Assembly: GCA_050291465.1 (NCBI GenBank)
Contig: JBNKJV010000006.1
Coordinates: forward strand, 146,974 to 210,973
DNA length: 64,000 nucleotides
Source of the DNA: CBFDBF01 sp050291465
GTDB lineage: Bacteria > Pseudomonadota > Gammaproteobacteria > Chromatiales > Chromatiaceae
Direction: 5' to 3'
The position numbers and the translations under genes were made by a program. The notes beneath the pieces were generated by a model. That model was not told where the DNA came from and made no database searches. It saw nothing but the letters and a program-made list of their open reading frames with translations. Of the stretch, positions 17,114 to 27,098 are shown piece by piece. How positions within the stretch are numbered: position 1 is the first letter of the stretch; each line of letters opens with the position of its first letter.

Positions 17114-18262
17114 CTAACCTCCAACCAGCCCATCATATACCGACACATACTGCTCCACTGTTTTGTCCCATTTGAACTGCGATCTTACCTTCTCCAATCC
17201 GGCTTCACCCATGGTCGTCCCCAGTTTCCGATCGCCGGCAAATTCCTGAAGACAGGCGGTTATCGCAGCAGGGTCCCCCTTTGGAACCAGCCGGCCGTTT
17301 ACACCATCTTCCACCAATTCCGGATTTCCGCCGACATCGGTCGCGACAACCGGAAGCCCCGTCGCCATAGCCTCCAGCAGGGTATTGGATATACCTTCCC
17401 CGAGAGACGGCAAAACAAACACATCAAGAAGCTTCAACAACTCGGAGATATCGTTCCTTTCACCCGTTATCCAGACAAATTCCGTCAAATCCCATAGGGA
17501 AATCAGCTCTTCCAGGTGCTTACGCATGGGACCGTCTCCGGCGATGACCAGCCTGAAATCCAGCTTGTTCTCCGGATTTTGATCCAGCAGTCCTTTAAAG
17601 GCACTAATGAGAGTCGCCTGGTCCTTAACCGCGGCTAATCTTCCTACGGTACCGATCACAAATGACTCCTGCGACAGGAAACCGGCAGGGGCGATACCCG
17701 GCTTGGCATTATCCCCCGGCCTGAACAAGTCCTGATCAACGCCGTTATAGATATGAATCACCTTATCCTGTGCTATACCTACCGTCTCTAATAACCAGTG
17801 TTGAAGGTCCTTACTAACCGCAATATATCTATCTATAAAAAGACTCATAACCTTCCTTAGCAGGTTGTATTTCCTGTTCTTACCTTCAATATCAAAGACA
17901 TCTCTGCCATGCTCGCCATGCACCCTGTTCGTGTCTGACAAAAACCACGCCGGTATCTGAGCCTCCAGGGTCGCCAGATTCCTGGTATGCACAATCGCCG
18001 GATTCAGAGTTTTTAGAACCTTCCACAGTTTCCAGTACAGCCCGAAGCTATGGCCTTCCTCACTATACAGAGAAATTATTGGGACACCGGGCTTTGAGAT
18101 ACGTTTCGCAAATTCACCTGCTTCCGTCAGGCAGATGATGGCATGCCGATACCTCTCCTCCGACATGCGGTTGATGATATTGACCAGCCCGTTCTCAAGT
18201 CCCCCTGCTCCCAAACTGTGTACAACATGCACCACCAACGGTGTTTCGGTATTTGGCTTCAT
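17114..18262 (-). CDS. XrtA/PEP-CTERM-system glycosyltransferase (TIGR03088-like, GT4)
   Basis: The GT-B protein of 382 residues (from the ATG at 18262) has VVHVVHSLGAGGLENGLVN near the start, the diagnostic opening of this exosortase-associated family. The donor half has VIGTVGRLAAVKDQATLI and GEGISNTLLEAMATGLPVV. The chosen start gives an ATGA overlap with the stop of the upstream glycosyltransferase; a GTG six codons earlier is also open. It belongs to the 27734-to-15137 minus-strand operon. Confidence 0.9.
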   Translation of the reverse strand: MKPNTETPLVVHVVHSLGAGGLENGLVNIINRMSEERYRHAIICLTEAGEFAKRISKPGVPIISLYSEEGHSFGLYWKLWKVLKTLNPAIVHTRNLATLEAQIPAWFLSDTNRVHGEHGRDVFDIEGKNRKYNLLRKVMSLFIDRYIAVSKDLQHWLLETVGIAQDKVIHIYNGVDQDLFRPGDNAKPGIAPAGFLSQESFVIGTVGRLAAVKDQATLISAFKGLLDQNPENKLDFRLVIAGDGPMRKHLEELISLWDLTEFVWITGERNDISELLKLLDVFVLPSLGEGISNTLLEAMATGLPVVATDVGGNPELVEDGVNGRLVPKGDPAAITACLQEFAGDRKLGTTMGEAGLEKVRSQFKWDKTVEQYVSVYDGLVGG

Positions 18263-19464
18263 GTATCCACCGGCAACCATTGATCAAGTTCGGGTAAAGT
18301 ACTGTCCCAGGTATATGAACCGCGGATCAGACTCCTCGCCTGGTAACCTAATCCCTCCCAATTACCCGCGAATATGGACATTATCTTCTCCACAAAACCG
18401 GAGATATCGGATGCCACCAGGACTTCCTTTCCGTCTTCCGCGTCGATACCTTCCAGACCCTGTGGTGTCACCACTGTCGGCCTACCCATAGCCATACCTT
18501 CCAGGACCTTATTTTGTATCCCGCGAGCGATACGCATCGGAGCCACTACCGCCTCCGCATGCTGAATGTAAGGCCGCACATCATCAACCCGCCCCGTAAC
18601 CACTATCCCCGGTTGCCGTCCCAGCTTACATACGCTTTCCGTGGGATTGCCGCCTACTATGTAAAAGCGCGCTTCCGGCTGTTCCTTCCTGATCTCTGGA
18701 AAGATCTCCTGCCCGAACCACCTTACGGCATCCACATTCGGCCAGTAATCCATAGCCCCGGTAAACGCCAACGCCCTCTCATCCGTAACATACGGATTCT
18801 TATAGAATTTATCCGGATCAAAGTAGTCGATATCTACGCCGTTGCTGTAGTAGTCGATCTTCTCCCCGAGGTTTCCGGAAATCTGTCGAAACAGCTCCGC
18901 CTCCGCGGATGAAACAAACAGACTGGCGTCAAAACTTGATGCCACACCCTTTTCGAACTCGAACAGGTGGTCCGCTTCCCGCCGATATACCCAGTTCATG
19001 GGCCAGCCTTGCTTTTCCGCATACTGGCGCCATTTGTCGGAATCAATATCGACGAAATCGATTACCCTATGCCGCAATCCGAGGTCTGATTCCAGAACAT
19101 ACTGGGCCATGGCAGAGGAATATACCGTACACAGCTTGATGTCGTTTTCCCTTACCCGCTTCCTTATCCACCTATCCATTTCACTACTGTAATAATAAGG
19201 TATGGACAAGGGTTTTCCGGAAAACAGGCCGGATAGACTCTTGATACGTGCGAGTTTCGGGTTCAAATCAATAAAGCAACACTCCTGGCACAACTCTTCC
19301 ACCTTGGAGGTATACCTCCAATCGGAAGCTTCATCTATGAACGTGCCGAGGAAAACTCGGTATCGTTTAGCAAGATACCGCAACAGATTGTACGACCTTA
19401 TCTTGTCACCCTTGTTCGGTGGATAGGGTATACGATGACATAGGAAGAGCAGCGCGGGTTTCAT
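18259..19464 (-). CDS. XrtA/PEP-CTERM-system glycosyltransferase (TIGR03087-like, GT4)
   Basis: The 401-residue protein begins MKPALLFLCHRIPYPPNKGD, characteristic of this exosortase-associated family. Further marks are GVDIDYFDP near the middle and ARGIQNKVLEGMAMGRPTVV in the donor half. It is coupled to the following glycosyltransferase by a 4-base overlap and lies 32 bases after the FemAB-like gene. It adds a sugar to the lipid-linked repeat; specificity is unknown. Confidence 0.9.
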   Translation of the reverse strand: MKPALLFLCHRIPYPPNKGDKIRSYNLLRYLAKRYRVFLGTFIDEASDWRYTSKVEELCQECCFIDLNPKLARIKSLSGLFSGKPLSIPYYYSSEMDRWIRKRVRENDIKLCTVYSSAMAQYVLESDLGLRHRVIDFVDIDSDKWRQYAEKQGWPMNWVYRREADHLFEFEKGVASSFDASLFVSSAEAELFRQISGNLGEKIDYYSNGVDIDYFDPDKFYKNPYVTDERALAFTGAMDYWPNVDAVRWFGQEIFPEIRKEQPEARFYIVGGNPTESVCKLGRQPGIVVTGRVDDVRPYIQHAEAVVAPMRIARGIQNKVLEGMAMGRPTVVTPQGLEGIDAEDGKEVLVASDISGFVEKIMSIFAGNWEGLGYQARSLIRGSYTWDSTLPELDQWLPVDT

Positions 19465-19496
19465 TTTCTTTTGTCAGCGATCCGGACAGACTCAGC

Positions 19497-20519
19497 TCAG
19501 CCCAGATTCCTGGACAACAGGGGCCCGATAAGGTTGGCCAGGGGCACCGGGAGTCTTTTCCAGGCTTTTATGAATAGCTGATACTTTGGATTCATCGGAT
19601 TTATCTCCGGGACCTTATCCGATTTCACCAGGTAATATTCATAATGCAGGGGTTCGGGTGTAAATCCCCAGTTTTTCTTGAAGCTGTATGAGCCCGTACC
19701 GGTTTTGCTGCGGCCATAGTCAAAGATCTTTATCCCCTGCTCCGCCGATCGCCGCATCAGCTCCCAGTACATAAAATCGTTGGCTTTGAGAGCGCGCGCC
19801 TGCGCAATACTGCCCCCGTAAAACGGCAATACCTCATCCCTGAAATAGAAGCTCAGAACACCCGCTACATCCCTGCCTTCATGTTGGATCATCAGGACAT
19901 CGCAATCCGCACCGAACACCTCCCGCAGAATCCGGAAATACTTCGCCGGAAAAACCGGCGTTCCAAGATTACGAACGCTCTCGGAATAGACCCGATACAG
20001 GCGTTGCCATCCATTGTCTGCTTCGCCGGTCAACCCTGCATTAATACCCTTCCGCACCATTGCCCGCTGTTTGCGGGGAATTGCCTTCAGATTGACCTCC
20101 GGATCTGGATCGATCTCCTTGCGGAACGTGACATAGAGATCCTTGGATGGCCACTGCCGTCCGGACGGCGTGCGGCTCCTGAGCTCGAGGGCATCCACCC
20201 CCAAACGCTCGGCATGCTCACAGGCGGCATCCAATAACGCAGATGCCGCATCCTCGCTGATCGCCGCTACTCCCCCATATACGCAGAACGGCGTTGAAAC
20301 CAACGTGTTTCCGAACAGAAGACTATTTATATGGGCTAGCGGCAAGACCCCTTCTATATCACCGTCCCGTTCGGCGTATAAAAAGAGAGTGGGATGACCA
20401 TAGGCTTGCTCAAGGACGGCCTTCCAGCCGGCCTTATGGAAAAAAGTGGCGTCCGGGCAATGTTCCACAAATTCATCCCAACGATCTTCGTCGGCTGATG
20501 TCAGCTCTTGAATCTTCAA
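19497..20519 (-). CDS. FemAB-family XrtA/PEP-CTERM-associated protein (GNAT-like)
   Basis: The 340-residue protein starts MKIQELTSADEDRWDEFVE and has two GNAT-like halves. The second contains FDYGRSKTGTGSYSFKKNWG, the best conserved stretch of the family (TIGR03019-like). Related FemABX proteins transfer aminoacyl groups from tRNA to peptidoglycan precursors. In exosortase clusters the acceptor is presumed to be the polysaccharide or its amidated sugar, next to the amidotransferase at 15137. The start overlaps the stop of the deacetylase gene by 4 bases. Confidence 0.88.
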   Translation of the reverse strand: MKIQELTSADEDRWDEFVEHCPDATFFHKAGWKAVLEQAYGHPTLFLYAERDGDIEGVLPLAHINSLLFGNTLVSTPFCVYGGVAAISEDAASALLDAACEHAERLGVDALELRSRTPSGRQWPSKDLYVTFRKEIDPDPEVNLKAIPRKQRAMVRKGINAGLTGEADNGWQRLYRVYSESVRNLGTPVFPAKYFRILREVFGADCDVLMIQHEGRDVAGVLSFYFRDEVLPFYGGSIAQARALKANDFMYWELMRRSAEQGIKIFDYGRSKTGTGSYSFKKNWGFTPEPLHYEYYLVKSDKVPEINPMNPKYQLFIKAWKRLPVPLANLIGPLLSRNLG

Positions 20520-21406
20520 ACTTCTGTTCCTGTTTCATTCCTTGGTCGACTATGACGATCAGCCTCAATTTCGTTCAGCAGAAATATCCTGTCCATCCTG
20601 TTCCAGCAGAAGTCCTGGAATAGACGCTCCAGACGCCCCTGCATGCGATGGAGATTCAGGTAGTGACGGAACCGGGTTTTCACGCCGACATCCTCCTGCC
20701 TCGGTTGATCCTTATCTATCTCCCAGGGGTGGAAATAAAAAATACCGGGTTGGCCGTCCACGGAATTCACTCGCTGCAACAGTCTGCGAGAAATAGCATA
20801 GGGCAACAGGCGAAAATAACCCCCGCCCCCGCCCGGATAATTCCTCCCCCCAACCGCAACGGTGGTAATCGGGATCTCGAGAAAGCTTTCCCCATCTATA
20901 GGCGCGTAGGGAAACCGGGGTGCGGAAGGCATACCGTAGTGATCGTGGCGTATGGGATATATGCTGGAACTGTACGCGTAGCCGACCTGCAGCAGCTTTT
21001 CGTGAGCCCAGAGGTTGTTTTCGCCGATAGAGTAGCTGGCGGCACGATATCCCTTTACCTCCACAGCCCCGATATCTTCCAATATATCCTTTGTCCTTGT
21101 TATGTCCTTCTGAAACTCTTCGGGGCTCTGGTTGCTTACCCGAATATGCTGATATCCATGACTGGCCAACTCGTGTCCGTTCTCCACGATTGAACGCACC
21201 ATCCGAGGATATCTCTCCGCCAGCCAACCTAGAGTAAAGAAAGTCGCTTTGATTCCATGCTCATTTAACATGGCCAGAATACGTTCCATATTACCCTCCA
21301 GTCGGCAGGGTATATCAGGCCAACTGGAACGGGATATATGCCCTTCGAAGGCCGACACCTGGAAGTAATCCTCCACGTCGATGGTCATGGCGTTCTGGAT
21401 GGTCAT
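20516..21406 (-). CDS. XrtA-system polysaccharide deacetylase (NodB fold with DUF3473 tail)
   Basis: The 296-residue protein has the NodB catalytic motifs TIDVEDYF (Asp pair at 9 and 12), the metal-binding HELASHGYQH (His near 78 and 82) and GYRAASYSIG. It has the family-specific C-terminal DUF3473 block around FYFHPWEIDKDQPR. No signal peptide is evident, as is usual for this group, so it may act on cytoplasmic lipid-linked sugars. Its likely substrate is an N-acetylated sugar such as the ManNAc that could be made by WecB next door; that link is inference. Confidence 0.9.
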   Translation of the reverse strand: MTIQNAMTIDVEDYFQVSAFEGHISRSSWPDIPCRLEGNMERILAMLNEHGIKATFFTLGWLAERYPRMVRSIVENGHELASHGYQHIRVSNQSPEEFQKDITRTKDILEDIGAVEVKGYRAASYSIGENNLWAHEKLLQVGYAYSSSIYPIRHDHYGMPSAPRFPYAPIDGESFLEIPITTVAVGGRNYPGGGGGYFRLLPYAISRRLLQRVNSVDGQPGIFYFHPWEIDKDQPRQEDVGVKTRFRHYLNLHRMQGRLERLFQDFCWNRMDRIFLLNEIEADRHSRPRNETGTEV

Positions 21407-21563
21407 ATCTTTTCAAATCTTACTTAACCATGCGGGATTCCGGCCTAAACCTTGAACTACCCGGATATATTACCAATTTTTCTCGCCCTTTTTATTTCCA
21501 ACCGCTGTGCCTTCTTACGTGGAGAACAGGATTGTACGGGATAGAGAGGTTGTAAAGCTGCTT

Positions 21564-22703
21564 CTACTTTTTCGCCCACGCCTTGATAACTGCCGCAATA
21601 CGCTCCGCCGCTTTTCCGTCCCACAGTTCCGGTATCCTGCCACTCTTGCCACCGGTGGTCAGAATATCTTCCACGGTGGCTAGGATTTTTCCACTGTCCG
21701 AACCGACGATGGTGTTGGTCCCCTGTTCGACGGTGATGGGCCTCTCGGTATTTTCCCGCATGGTAATACAGGGAACGCCCAAGGCCGTGGTCTCCTCCTG
21801 TATGCCCCCGGAGTCGGTGAGCACCAAACGGGCCTTATTCATCAGACCCAGCATTTCCAGGTACCCAACAGGGGGCAGTATCAGAATCCTCTCCCCTTCC
21901 AGTAAGCGTTCCAATCCCGCTTCCCGAATACACTTCCTTGTTCTGGGGTGTACCGGAAAAATCAAAGGTATGTTCCCACTTATCTCCTGCAAAGCCTTCA
22001 GCAGACCTTCGAGTATTACCGGATCGTCTACGTTGGAGGGTCTATGCAGGGTTACCAATCCATACCCGGATAAAAATCCGGATATGCGGTCATCTGCCTT
22101 ATGCAGGGAAAATACCTCTTCCAGAGGGACTGCGCGTTCCATATTGTAGAAAAGCGTATCGATCATTACGTTTCCCACAAAATGTATACACCGCTCCTCC
22201 ACGCCCTCACGCAAAAGATTGCTCAGGGCACTTCTCTCCGTAGTAAAAAGCAGCTCCGAGATCTGGTCGGTCAATACCCTGTTTATCTCCTCCGGCATAT
22301 CACGGTCGAAGCTGCGCAATCCGGCTTCCACGTGAAAAACCGGTATACCCTTTTTTACCGCAACCAGTGCGCAGGCAATGGTGGAATTAACATCCCCTAC
22401 CACCAGGATCGCCTCCGGCCGCGTTTCATCAAGAACCGGTTCGAAGCGTCGCATGATCTCAGCAGTCTGCACCGCATGTGTGGCGGAACCCACCTCCAGA
22501 TCAATATCCGGTTCCGGAATGTTCAACTGGGCAAAAAACGAGGCCTTCATGGCCGCATCATAATGCTGACCGGTGTGTATCAGATTTGCTGATAGTTCCG
22601 GTCCAACAGTGTTCAACGCCCTCATGACGGGGGCGATTTTCATGAAGTTGGGACGTGCTCCAACCACACACAGAATTTGAGCAGCGGACCGTTCAGATGT
22701 CAT
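21564..22703 (-). CDS. wecB: UDP-N-acetylglucosamine 2-epimerase (non-hydrolysing)
   Basis: The 379-residue GT-B-fold protein has VVGARPNFMKIAPVM at the N terminus, HTGQHYDAAM, VEAGLRSFDRDMPEE and LTDSGGIQEETTALGVPCIT. These are the standard motifs of the WecB/MnaA family that interconverts UDP-GlcNAc and UDP-ManNAc in the cytoplasm. Its position inside the exosortase operon indicates that ManNAc, or a derivative, is part of the polysaccharide. The gap to the deacetylase (157 bases) is the largest inside this stretch of the operon. Confidence 0.95.
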   Translation of the reverse strand: MTSERSAAQILCVVGARPNFMKIAPVMRALNTVGPELSANLIHTGQHYDAAMKASFFAQLNIPEPDIDLEVGSATHAVQTAEIMRRFEPVLDETRPEAILVVGDVNSTIACALVAVKKGIPVFHVEAGLRSFDRDMPEEINRVLTDQISELLFTTERSALSNLLREGVEERCIHFVGNVMIDTLFYNMERAVPLEEVFSLHKADDRISGFLSGYGLVTLHRPSNVDDPVILEGLLKALQEISGNIPLIFPVHPRTRKCIREAGLERLLEGERILILPPVGYLEMLGLMNKARLVLTDSGGIQEETTALGVPCITMRENTERPITVEQGTNTIVGSDSGKILATVEDILTTGGKSGRIPELWDGKAAERIAAVIKAWAKK

Positions 22704-22887
22704 TTCCGCGTTCCTTCGGGAGGTGCTTTATGATTTTCATTGATACAGATGCGAGAAGTTCTGAAACTATCTTTTGTTTGCTACAGCGTCAATCTTCTTT
22801 CTTTGCTGCTTTCAGAATCTCGCATAAGCAAATGCAGGCCTACTATTTCCGGAAGGATTGCTAAAAAGGGAATAAAACGCCGTCAGA

Positions 22888-24315
22888 CTAAAGGTCAATA
22901 TCCAATGCCACAGTCACCCGGTTCTCGTCATAGCTGTCACCGGCCGTATCCGAATCCCTTTCCGTATGGCGATAATTCACCCGAAGGTTGCTTTTCTGAC
23001 CCAGCTCCCTTTTTAATCCTACCTTTACCGAAGCGGTATCCGCCTGACTGCCTCCGGAAGTCTCCGAACGACGCCAACTTACATCCGTGTTCGCGCTGGT
23101 CTTCCCATCCAATTGCCGGTCAAGTGCAATGCTCAATCCCATAAGCTTGGATCCGCTGTCGTTCACGTCCTGGTAGATCTGTTTGGAGTGATCAGCCTTT
23201 AATTTCAGGGTAGTCCGCTTCCCCTTTAGGGTATAGGAAGCATTGAACCGTTCATTTACCAAAGTGCTGTCATTTATTACCGCCACATCCCGGGCAACAA
23301 TCAGAGGATCTCCGGTAACAGGATCAACCACCACGTTACCAAACTCGTCTATCAGATAATACAATTCCTGCTCCATTATAAGAGAACGGGAATCGGTCAG
23401 TTCTTTTGAATACTTGGCGTTAAATGTGGATCTGCGGGATCGATGGGTGAAATCAAAGGATGGGGTGGAACCAAAAAAACGTTCCCCATAGCCGATATCC
23501 AAAGAAGTTCGCGGGCTCGGGGTCCAAACCAATCCAGCATCCCAACGCGCACCGCCCGTATCCGAACGCGTCGTGGTGTAATCGTTCCACTCCTTCCCAA
23601 CCGATGCTCTGGCCATAACGGAACGGTCGAAACGATAACCAAAGCTGGCGTCCGCGGATTTGTTATCACTGTCGGCATTACTTTTCGCATCGACCTTTCG
23701 GTAATCCCCCTTCAACCCCCAGGAGAAGCGTTGAAACTTTTTACCGCTGTCCAATGACAGCGCAACAGACTGGGCGGAACTGCCCGCGGCCTGATCACTG
23801 GTATGGTATAGCTGATCGTAGGTATAGCGGGCCTCTAAATCCGCGTAACCCTTTAGCCGGCGTTTTATATATGGGCTGATGGAATAGGAATAGGTGGTGG
23901 TGACATTCCCGCTGTCACTGGTCGTATCGTCACCGCCGGAGGTATAGGGATTCAAGGCATACTGCGAAACCCTGGCGTTGGCGTCGATATAAAACAAGTC
24001 TTCCATGAGCTCTGCGTCCGCGTCCGCCTGAATACGGGGATTAATGGAATCATTCCCCCTACCCTGATCGTCGATCTCTACAGAACCCGCAAATTTCACA
24101 TTTGCCCTGGCGCCCTTACCGGTAAAGGTGAGTTTTGGAGCGGCGGATGCGATAACTTCACTTTTTTTTCCACCTTCCGTCAGGTGGGTATTATCGGTAA
24201 GGGTCAGGCTGGTGGTGACACCCTTGGTTACCGACCACTCAGCCGCAGAGGAAACCCCAGGCAACAGCGCTATTCCACACAAAAGTATGAGCGACCTGTT
24301 TTTCACCGTGTCCAT
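22888..24315 (-). CDS. PEP-CTERM-system outer-membrane beta-barrel protein (TIGR03016-like)
   Basis: The 475-residue protein has a signal peptide (hydrophobic residues 8-22 ending VSSAA) and then alternating polar/hydrophobic strands rich in Ser, Thr, Asp and Lys, as in large beta-barrels. It ends VTVALDIDL. Members of this exosortase-linked family sit between the tyrosine kinase and wecB, as here, and are presumed to form part of the outer-membrane export route. Assignment is from position and overall character, as no catalytic motif exists. Confidence 0.82.
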   Translation of the reverse strand: MDTVKNRSLILLCGIALLPGVSSAAEWSVTKGVTTSLTLTDNTHLTEGGKKSEVIASAAPKLTFTGKGARANVKFAGSVEIDDQGRGNDSINPRIQADADAELMEDLFYIDANARVSQYALNPYTSGGDDTTSDSGNVTTTYSYSISPYIKRRLKGYADLEARYTYDQLYHTSDQAAGSSAQSVALSLDSGKKFQRFSWGLKGDYRKVDAKSNADSDNKSADASFGYRFDRSVMARASVGKEWNDYTTTRSDTGGARWDAGLVWTPSPRTSLDIGYGERFFGSTPSFDFTHRSRRSTFNAKYSKELTDSRSLIMEQELYYLIDEFGNVVVDPVTGDPLIVARDVAVINDSTLVNERFNASYTLKGKRTTLKLKADHSKQIYQDVNDSGSKLMGLSIALDRQLDGKTSANTDVSWRRSETSGGSQADTASVKVGLKRELGQKSNLRVNYRHTERDSDTAGDSYDENRVTVALDIDL

Positions 24316-24339
24316 CTCCCCGGATATACGGATAATTCG

Positions 24340-25338
24340 TTATTCTGCAGTATCAGTATTTGAAGACTTGCGTTTATAGCCGTAGCCATATCCATAACCG
24401 TAGCCATAGCCGTAACCATACCCGTGTTTATCGCCGAGCTTACGTTGGGACTTGTTAAGCAACATCCCTACAACCTTGTCATCCCCCAAATGCCTGACCG
24501 CCTCCTTGACCGCTTCCTGCGAGGTCTCTTCCGCCGCAACCACAAATACGATCTGCCCCATATGGTTTGCCAATACACCCGCTTCCGTCGTCACCAGGAG
24601 GGGTGGAGAATCAAAAATCACCACACGATCCTTATAACGCTTGGATAATTCCAACATCACTGCACTCATGCTCTCGCTGGCGAGCAATTCAGTTGCCCGA
24701 TCATGGGCATGTCCGGCGGGGAGTACGCGCAGATTAGGGACGTTGGTCGGCAACAACACGTCCCGCAGTTCCACATCCTCGTTTATCAACACATCGATCA
24801 ACCCGGGACCATCGGATATACCTAACAACTGCGCCGCCGAGGCCTTTGAGACATCCGCATCCACGAGCAGTACCGTTTTGTCCTGCTCCATGGCGATACT
24901 CATCGCCAGATTCACGGCGGAAAAGGTTTTTCCTTCCCCGGCAAGAGCGCTGGTGACCATAATAAGGTTCGCGTTATTAACCAGGGAGGCGCCCTTACCC
25001 TCGATATTCATCAGCAGTGGCCGTTTGATACCGCGATATTCCTCTGCAATCCGGCTTCTTGGAACATCCGGCGTTATCATCCCCAAGGATGCCAATTTGG
25101 CCAAAGGCAGATTTATCATCTCCGGCTTTGGCCTGTCATCCTGCTCCTGATATCCGGTTTCCACCATATCAGGTTCCAAACGACCACTGGACTGAGAAGG
25201 AACAGCGGCTTCAGCTCCCGCCATATTTTCCTGAAGCCCAGCGGTCGTCTCCCTGGAGACATCATCAGACTTATCCCGCGCCGAGGGTTTCCTCCCCCCC
25301 TTCTGAATCTTATCAACAGCCTTTTCGATAATACTCAT
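24340..25338 (-). CDS. XrtA-associated tyrosine autokinase (BY-kinase) with Gly-Tyr tail
   Basis: The 332-residue cytoplasmic BY-kinase has MSIIEKAVDKIQKGG at the start (family mark), Walker A GEGKT (134-138), Walker A' VLLVDADVS (157-165) and Walker B VVIFDSPPLL. It regulates chain length by phosphorylating a C-terminal tyrosine cluster together with the membrane partner at 25351. Unusually, the cluster here is a perfect (Gly-Tyr)8 run encoded by 24376-24423, followed by Lys-Arg-Lys. The gene starts 12 bases after the chain-length determinant gene. Confidence 0.92.
   Translation of the reverse strand: MSIIEKAVDKIQKGGRKPSARDKSDDVSRETTAGLQENMAGAEAAVPSQSSGRLEPDMVETGYQEQDDRPKPEMINLPLAKLASLGMITPDVPRSRIAEEYRGIKRPLLMNIEGKGASLVNNANLIMVTSALAGEGKTFSAVNLAMSIAMEQDKTVLLVDADVSKASAAQLLGISDGPGLIDVLINEDVELRDVLLPTNVPNLRVLPAGHAHDRATELLASESMSAVMLELSKRYKDRVVIFDSPPLLVTTEAGVLANHMGQIVFVVAAEETSQEAVKEAVRHLGDDKVVGMLLNKSQRKLGDKHGYGYGYGYGYGYGYGYKRKSSNTDTAE
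24376..24423. repeat. In-frame hexanucleotide repeat encoding (Gly-Tyr)8
   Basis: Sixteen codons alternate Gly (GGN) and Tyr (TAT/TAC) without interruption, in units of six bases with third-position variation. Gain or loss of units would change the number of phosphorylatable tyrosines without shifting frame. Confidence 0.9.
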
Positions 25339-25350
25339 AAAAATCCTGAA

Positions 25351-27069
25351 CTACGAAATCTGGTTAACGTAAGAGGGGGTATGCATCCGTACCCCCGTGA
25401 CCATATGCTGGCGCAGGTGGAGCACATGATTGGAAAGAGATCTTCCTTCTGTATCACCATACCCCTTCACCACTGCCGGCGTGTCAGATAAGGCCCCCAG
25501 CTTGTTTTGCTCTTCCGCTCCCACGCCCTGGAGCATACTGACGCCGACAAACGCCACAAGAAGCGTGAGAAAAGCCGCGGAGTAGACCAATGATGACTTA
25601 AATGCCTTTTTGCTCTCCTCCTCACTCTGAATCAACAGGACGCTTCCCAAAACAGGCAGACCGGTGACCTGACCGAGTGCACGACGGTTGGTAAATACAG
25701 GATGAAGAAGCGAAAGCAGGAATCCGATACCGATCCCTACCGCAATCGCCGCCAGTAACACCAACGCATTCAGCAACAACTTGTTGGGCTCGGTGGGCTT
25801 GAGCGGCACAAAAGGCGGATCGATCACCCGGAACTTAACATCTTCCACGTTCTGTTCCACTTCACCGGAAAGATGGGCGGACTCTCTGCGTTTCACTAAT
25901 GCCGCGTACTGCTGTGAAATGGCTGAATAGTCCCTGTTCAGCTGTTTCAGCTCGGCTTCGATCTTGGGTATGTTATCCACCTTCGCCTGTAACGCCTCCA
26001 CTCTCCCGTTATATTCCTTTACCCGCACATTCAGCTCGGCGACACGTGCATCCGCCTCAGTCAGCATGGCACGCATCTGCTGATAAACGGGATTGGCGCC
26101 CAGACTGGTCTTGGCGGCATCCTGCGAAGCCTTTATTTGTTCGGCCTCCTTTTTGCGTTCCGCCTCCAGTGTTCTTAGCAGACCACGAATATGAATCACC
26201 TCCGGATGACGCTCGGTATACCTCAGCAACAGATCATCCAATCTCTTTTTCAGGATCTGAATGCGCTCATCATAAGACGTGGCAATCTGGAGGTCGTCAC
26301 TCGAACCTGAAAGGAGTAGGTCATCTTCTCCTTGATCTTCAAAATCCTCCAGTTGCTCACCAAGCTCCTGTTGACGGTTTTCCGCTTCTTTCAACTGAAG
26401 CTTGGCTTCCCGCAACTGCATAACGGCACTTTCCAGGCGTTGGTAATAATCCCCGGTCTCCCCGGGCATCTCACCGGCGTGCTCACGCTTGAAGTCCGCA
26501 AGTCTGTTTTCCGCTTCAATAAGCCTCTGTTCATACTCAGCGATCTGCTGATCCAGAAACTCATGGGCATTATCGCTTTCCTTACGTTCCTCACCGAGAG
26601 TGCTTTCGATAAACACCGTAATGAGCGACTGCACGATTTTCTTCGCGGTCTGCCGGTCATGGTGGGAAAAGGCTATGGAATAAAGTGATTCGTTACGGCG
26701 TTCACCGGTAAGTCTGATCCTGCTCTTCAGCTCCTCGAGCATCTTCTCCTTTTCGGCATCGGTCTTGACCTGCAGATCCAGATCCGCCATGCGCATCAGC
26801 TTTTCCAGGTTAGGCCTGGTAATCAGCGTCTTGCTCATCAATGCAACCCGCTGGGTGACATCCGGCTGGATCGCCAGGCCATGAAGCAGAGGCCTGAGAA
26901 CCCGGTTGCTGTCCACATGTACTCTGGCGGTCGCCAGATATTCGTCGGGAATCTGTGCAATGGCAATCCAACCGACAATCGCCACACACCAGGCGGCAAT
27001 CAACGCCGTCCAGCGATAACGCCAAACGCCCCACAGATATCCGAGCAGTTGTGCTAAAAGCTCACGCAT
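25351..27069 (-). CDS. XrtA-system polysaccharide chain-length determinant (Wzc/PCP-2a type)
   Basis: The 572-residue inner-membrane protein has an N-terminal helix (about 18-38), a long periplasmic coiled-coil region (about 150-415 with many Glu/Lys/Leu heptads), a second helix preceded by PTEPNKLLLNALVLLA (about 440-465) and a further hydrophobic stretch near 500. The kinase domain is not fused but encoded next door at 24340. With the export lipoprotein at 27099 it would form the trans-envelope conduit and set polymer length. The family (TIGR03007-like) is recognised mainly from neighbours and architecture. Confidence 0.9.
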   Translation of the reverse strand: MRELLAQLLGYLWGVWRYRWTALIAAWCVAIVGWIAIAQIPDEYLATARVHVDSNRVLRPLLHGLAIQPDVTQRVALMSKTLITRPNLEKLMRMADLDLQVKTDAEKEKMLEELKSRIRLTGERRNESLYSIAFSHHDRQTAKKIVQSLITVFIESTLGEERKESDNAHEFLDQQIAEYEQRLIEAENRLADFKREHAGEMPGETGDYYQRLESAVMQLREAKLQLKEAENRQQELGEQLEDFEDQGEDDLLLSGSSDDLQIATSYDERIQILKKRLDDLLLRYTERHPEVIHIRGLLRTLEAERKKEAEQIKASQDAAKTSLGANPVYQQMRAMLTEADARVAELNVRVKEYNGRVEALQAKVDNIPKIEAELKQLNRDYSAISQQYAALVKRRESAHLSGEVEQNVEDVKFRVIDPPFVPLKPTEPNKLLLNALVLLAAIAVGIGIGFLLSLLHPVFTNRRALGQVTGLPVLGSVLLIQSEEESKKAFKSSLVYSAAFLTLLVAFVGVSMLQGVGAEEQNKLGALSDTPAVVKGYGDTEGRSLSNHVLHLRQHMVTGVRMHTPSYVNQIS

Positions 27070-27098
27070 ACCTTAACAACTCCCTGTTTTGCGCTTTT

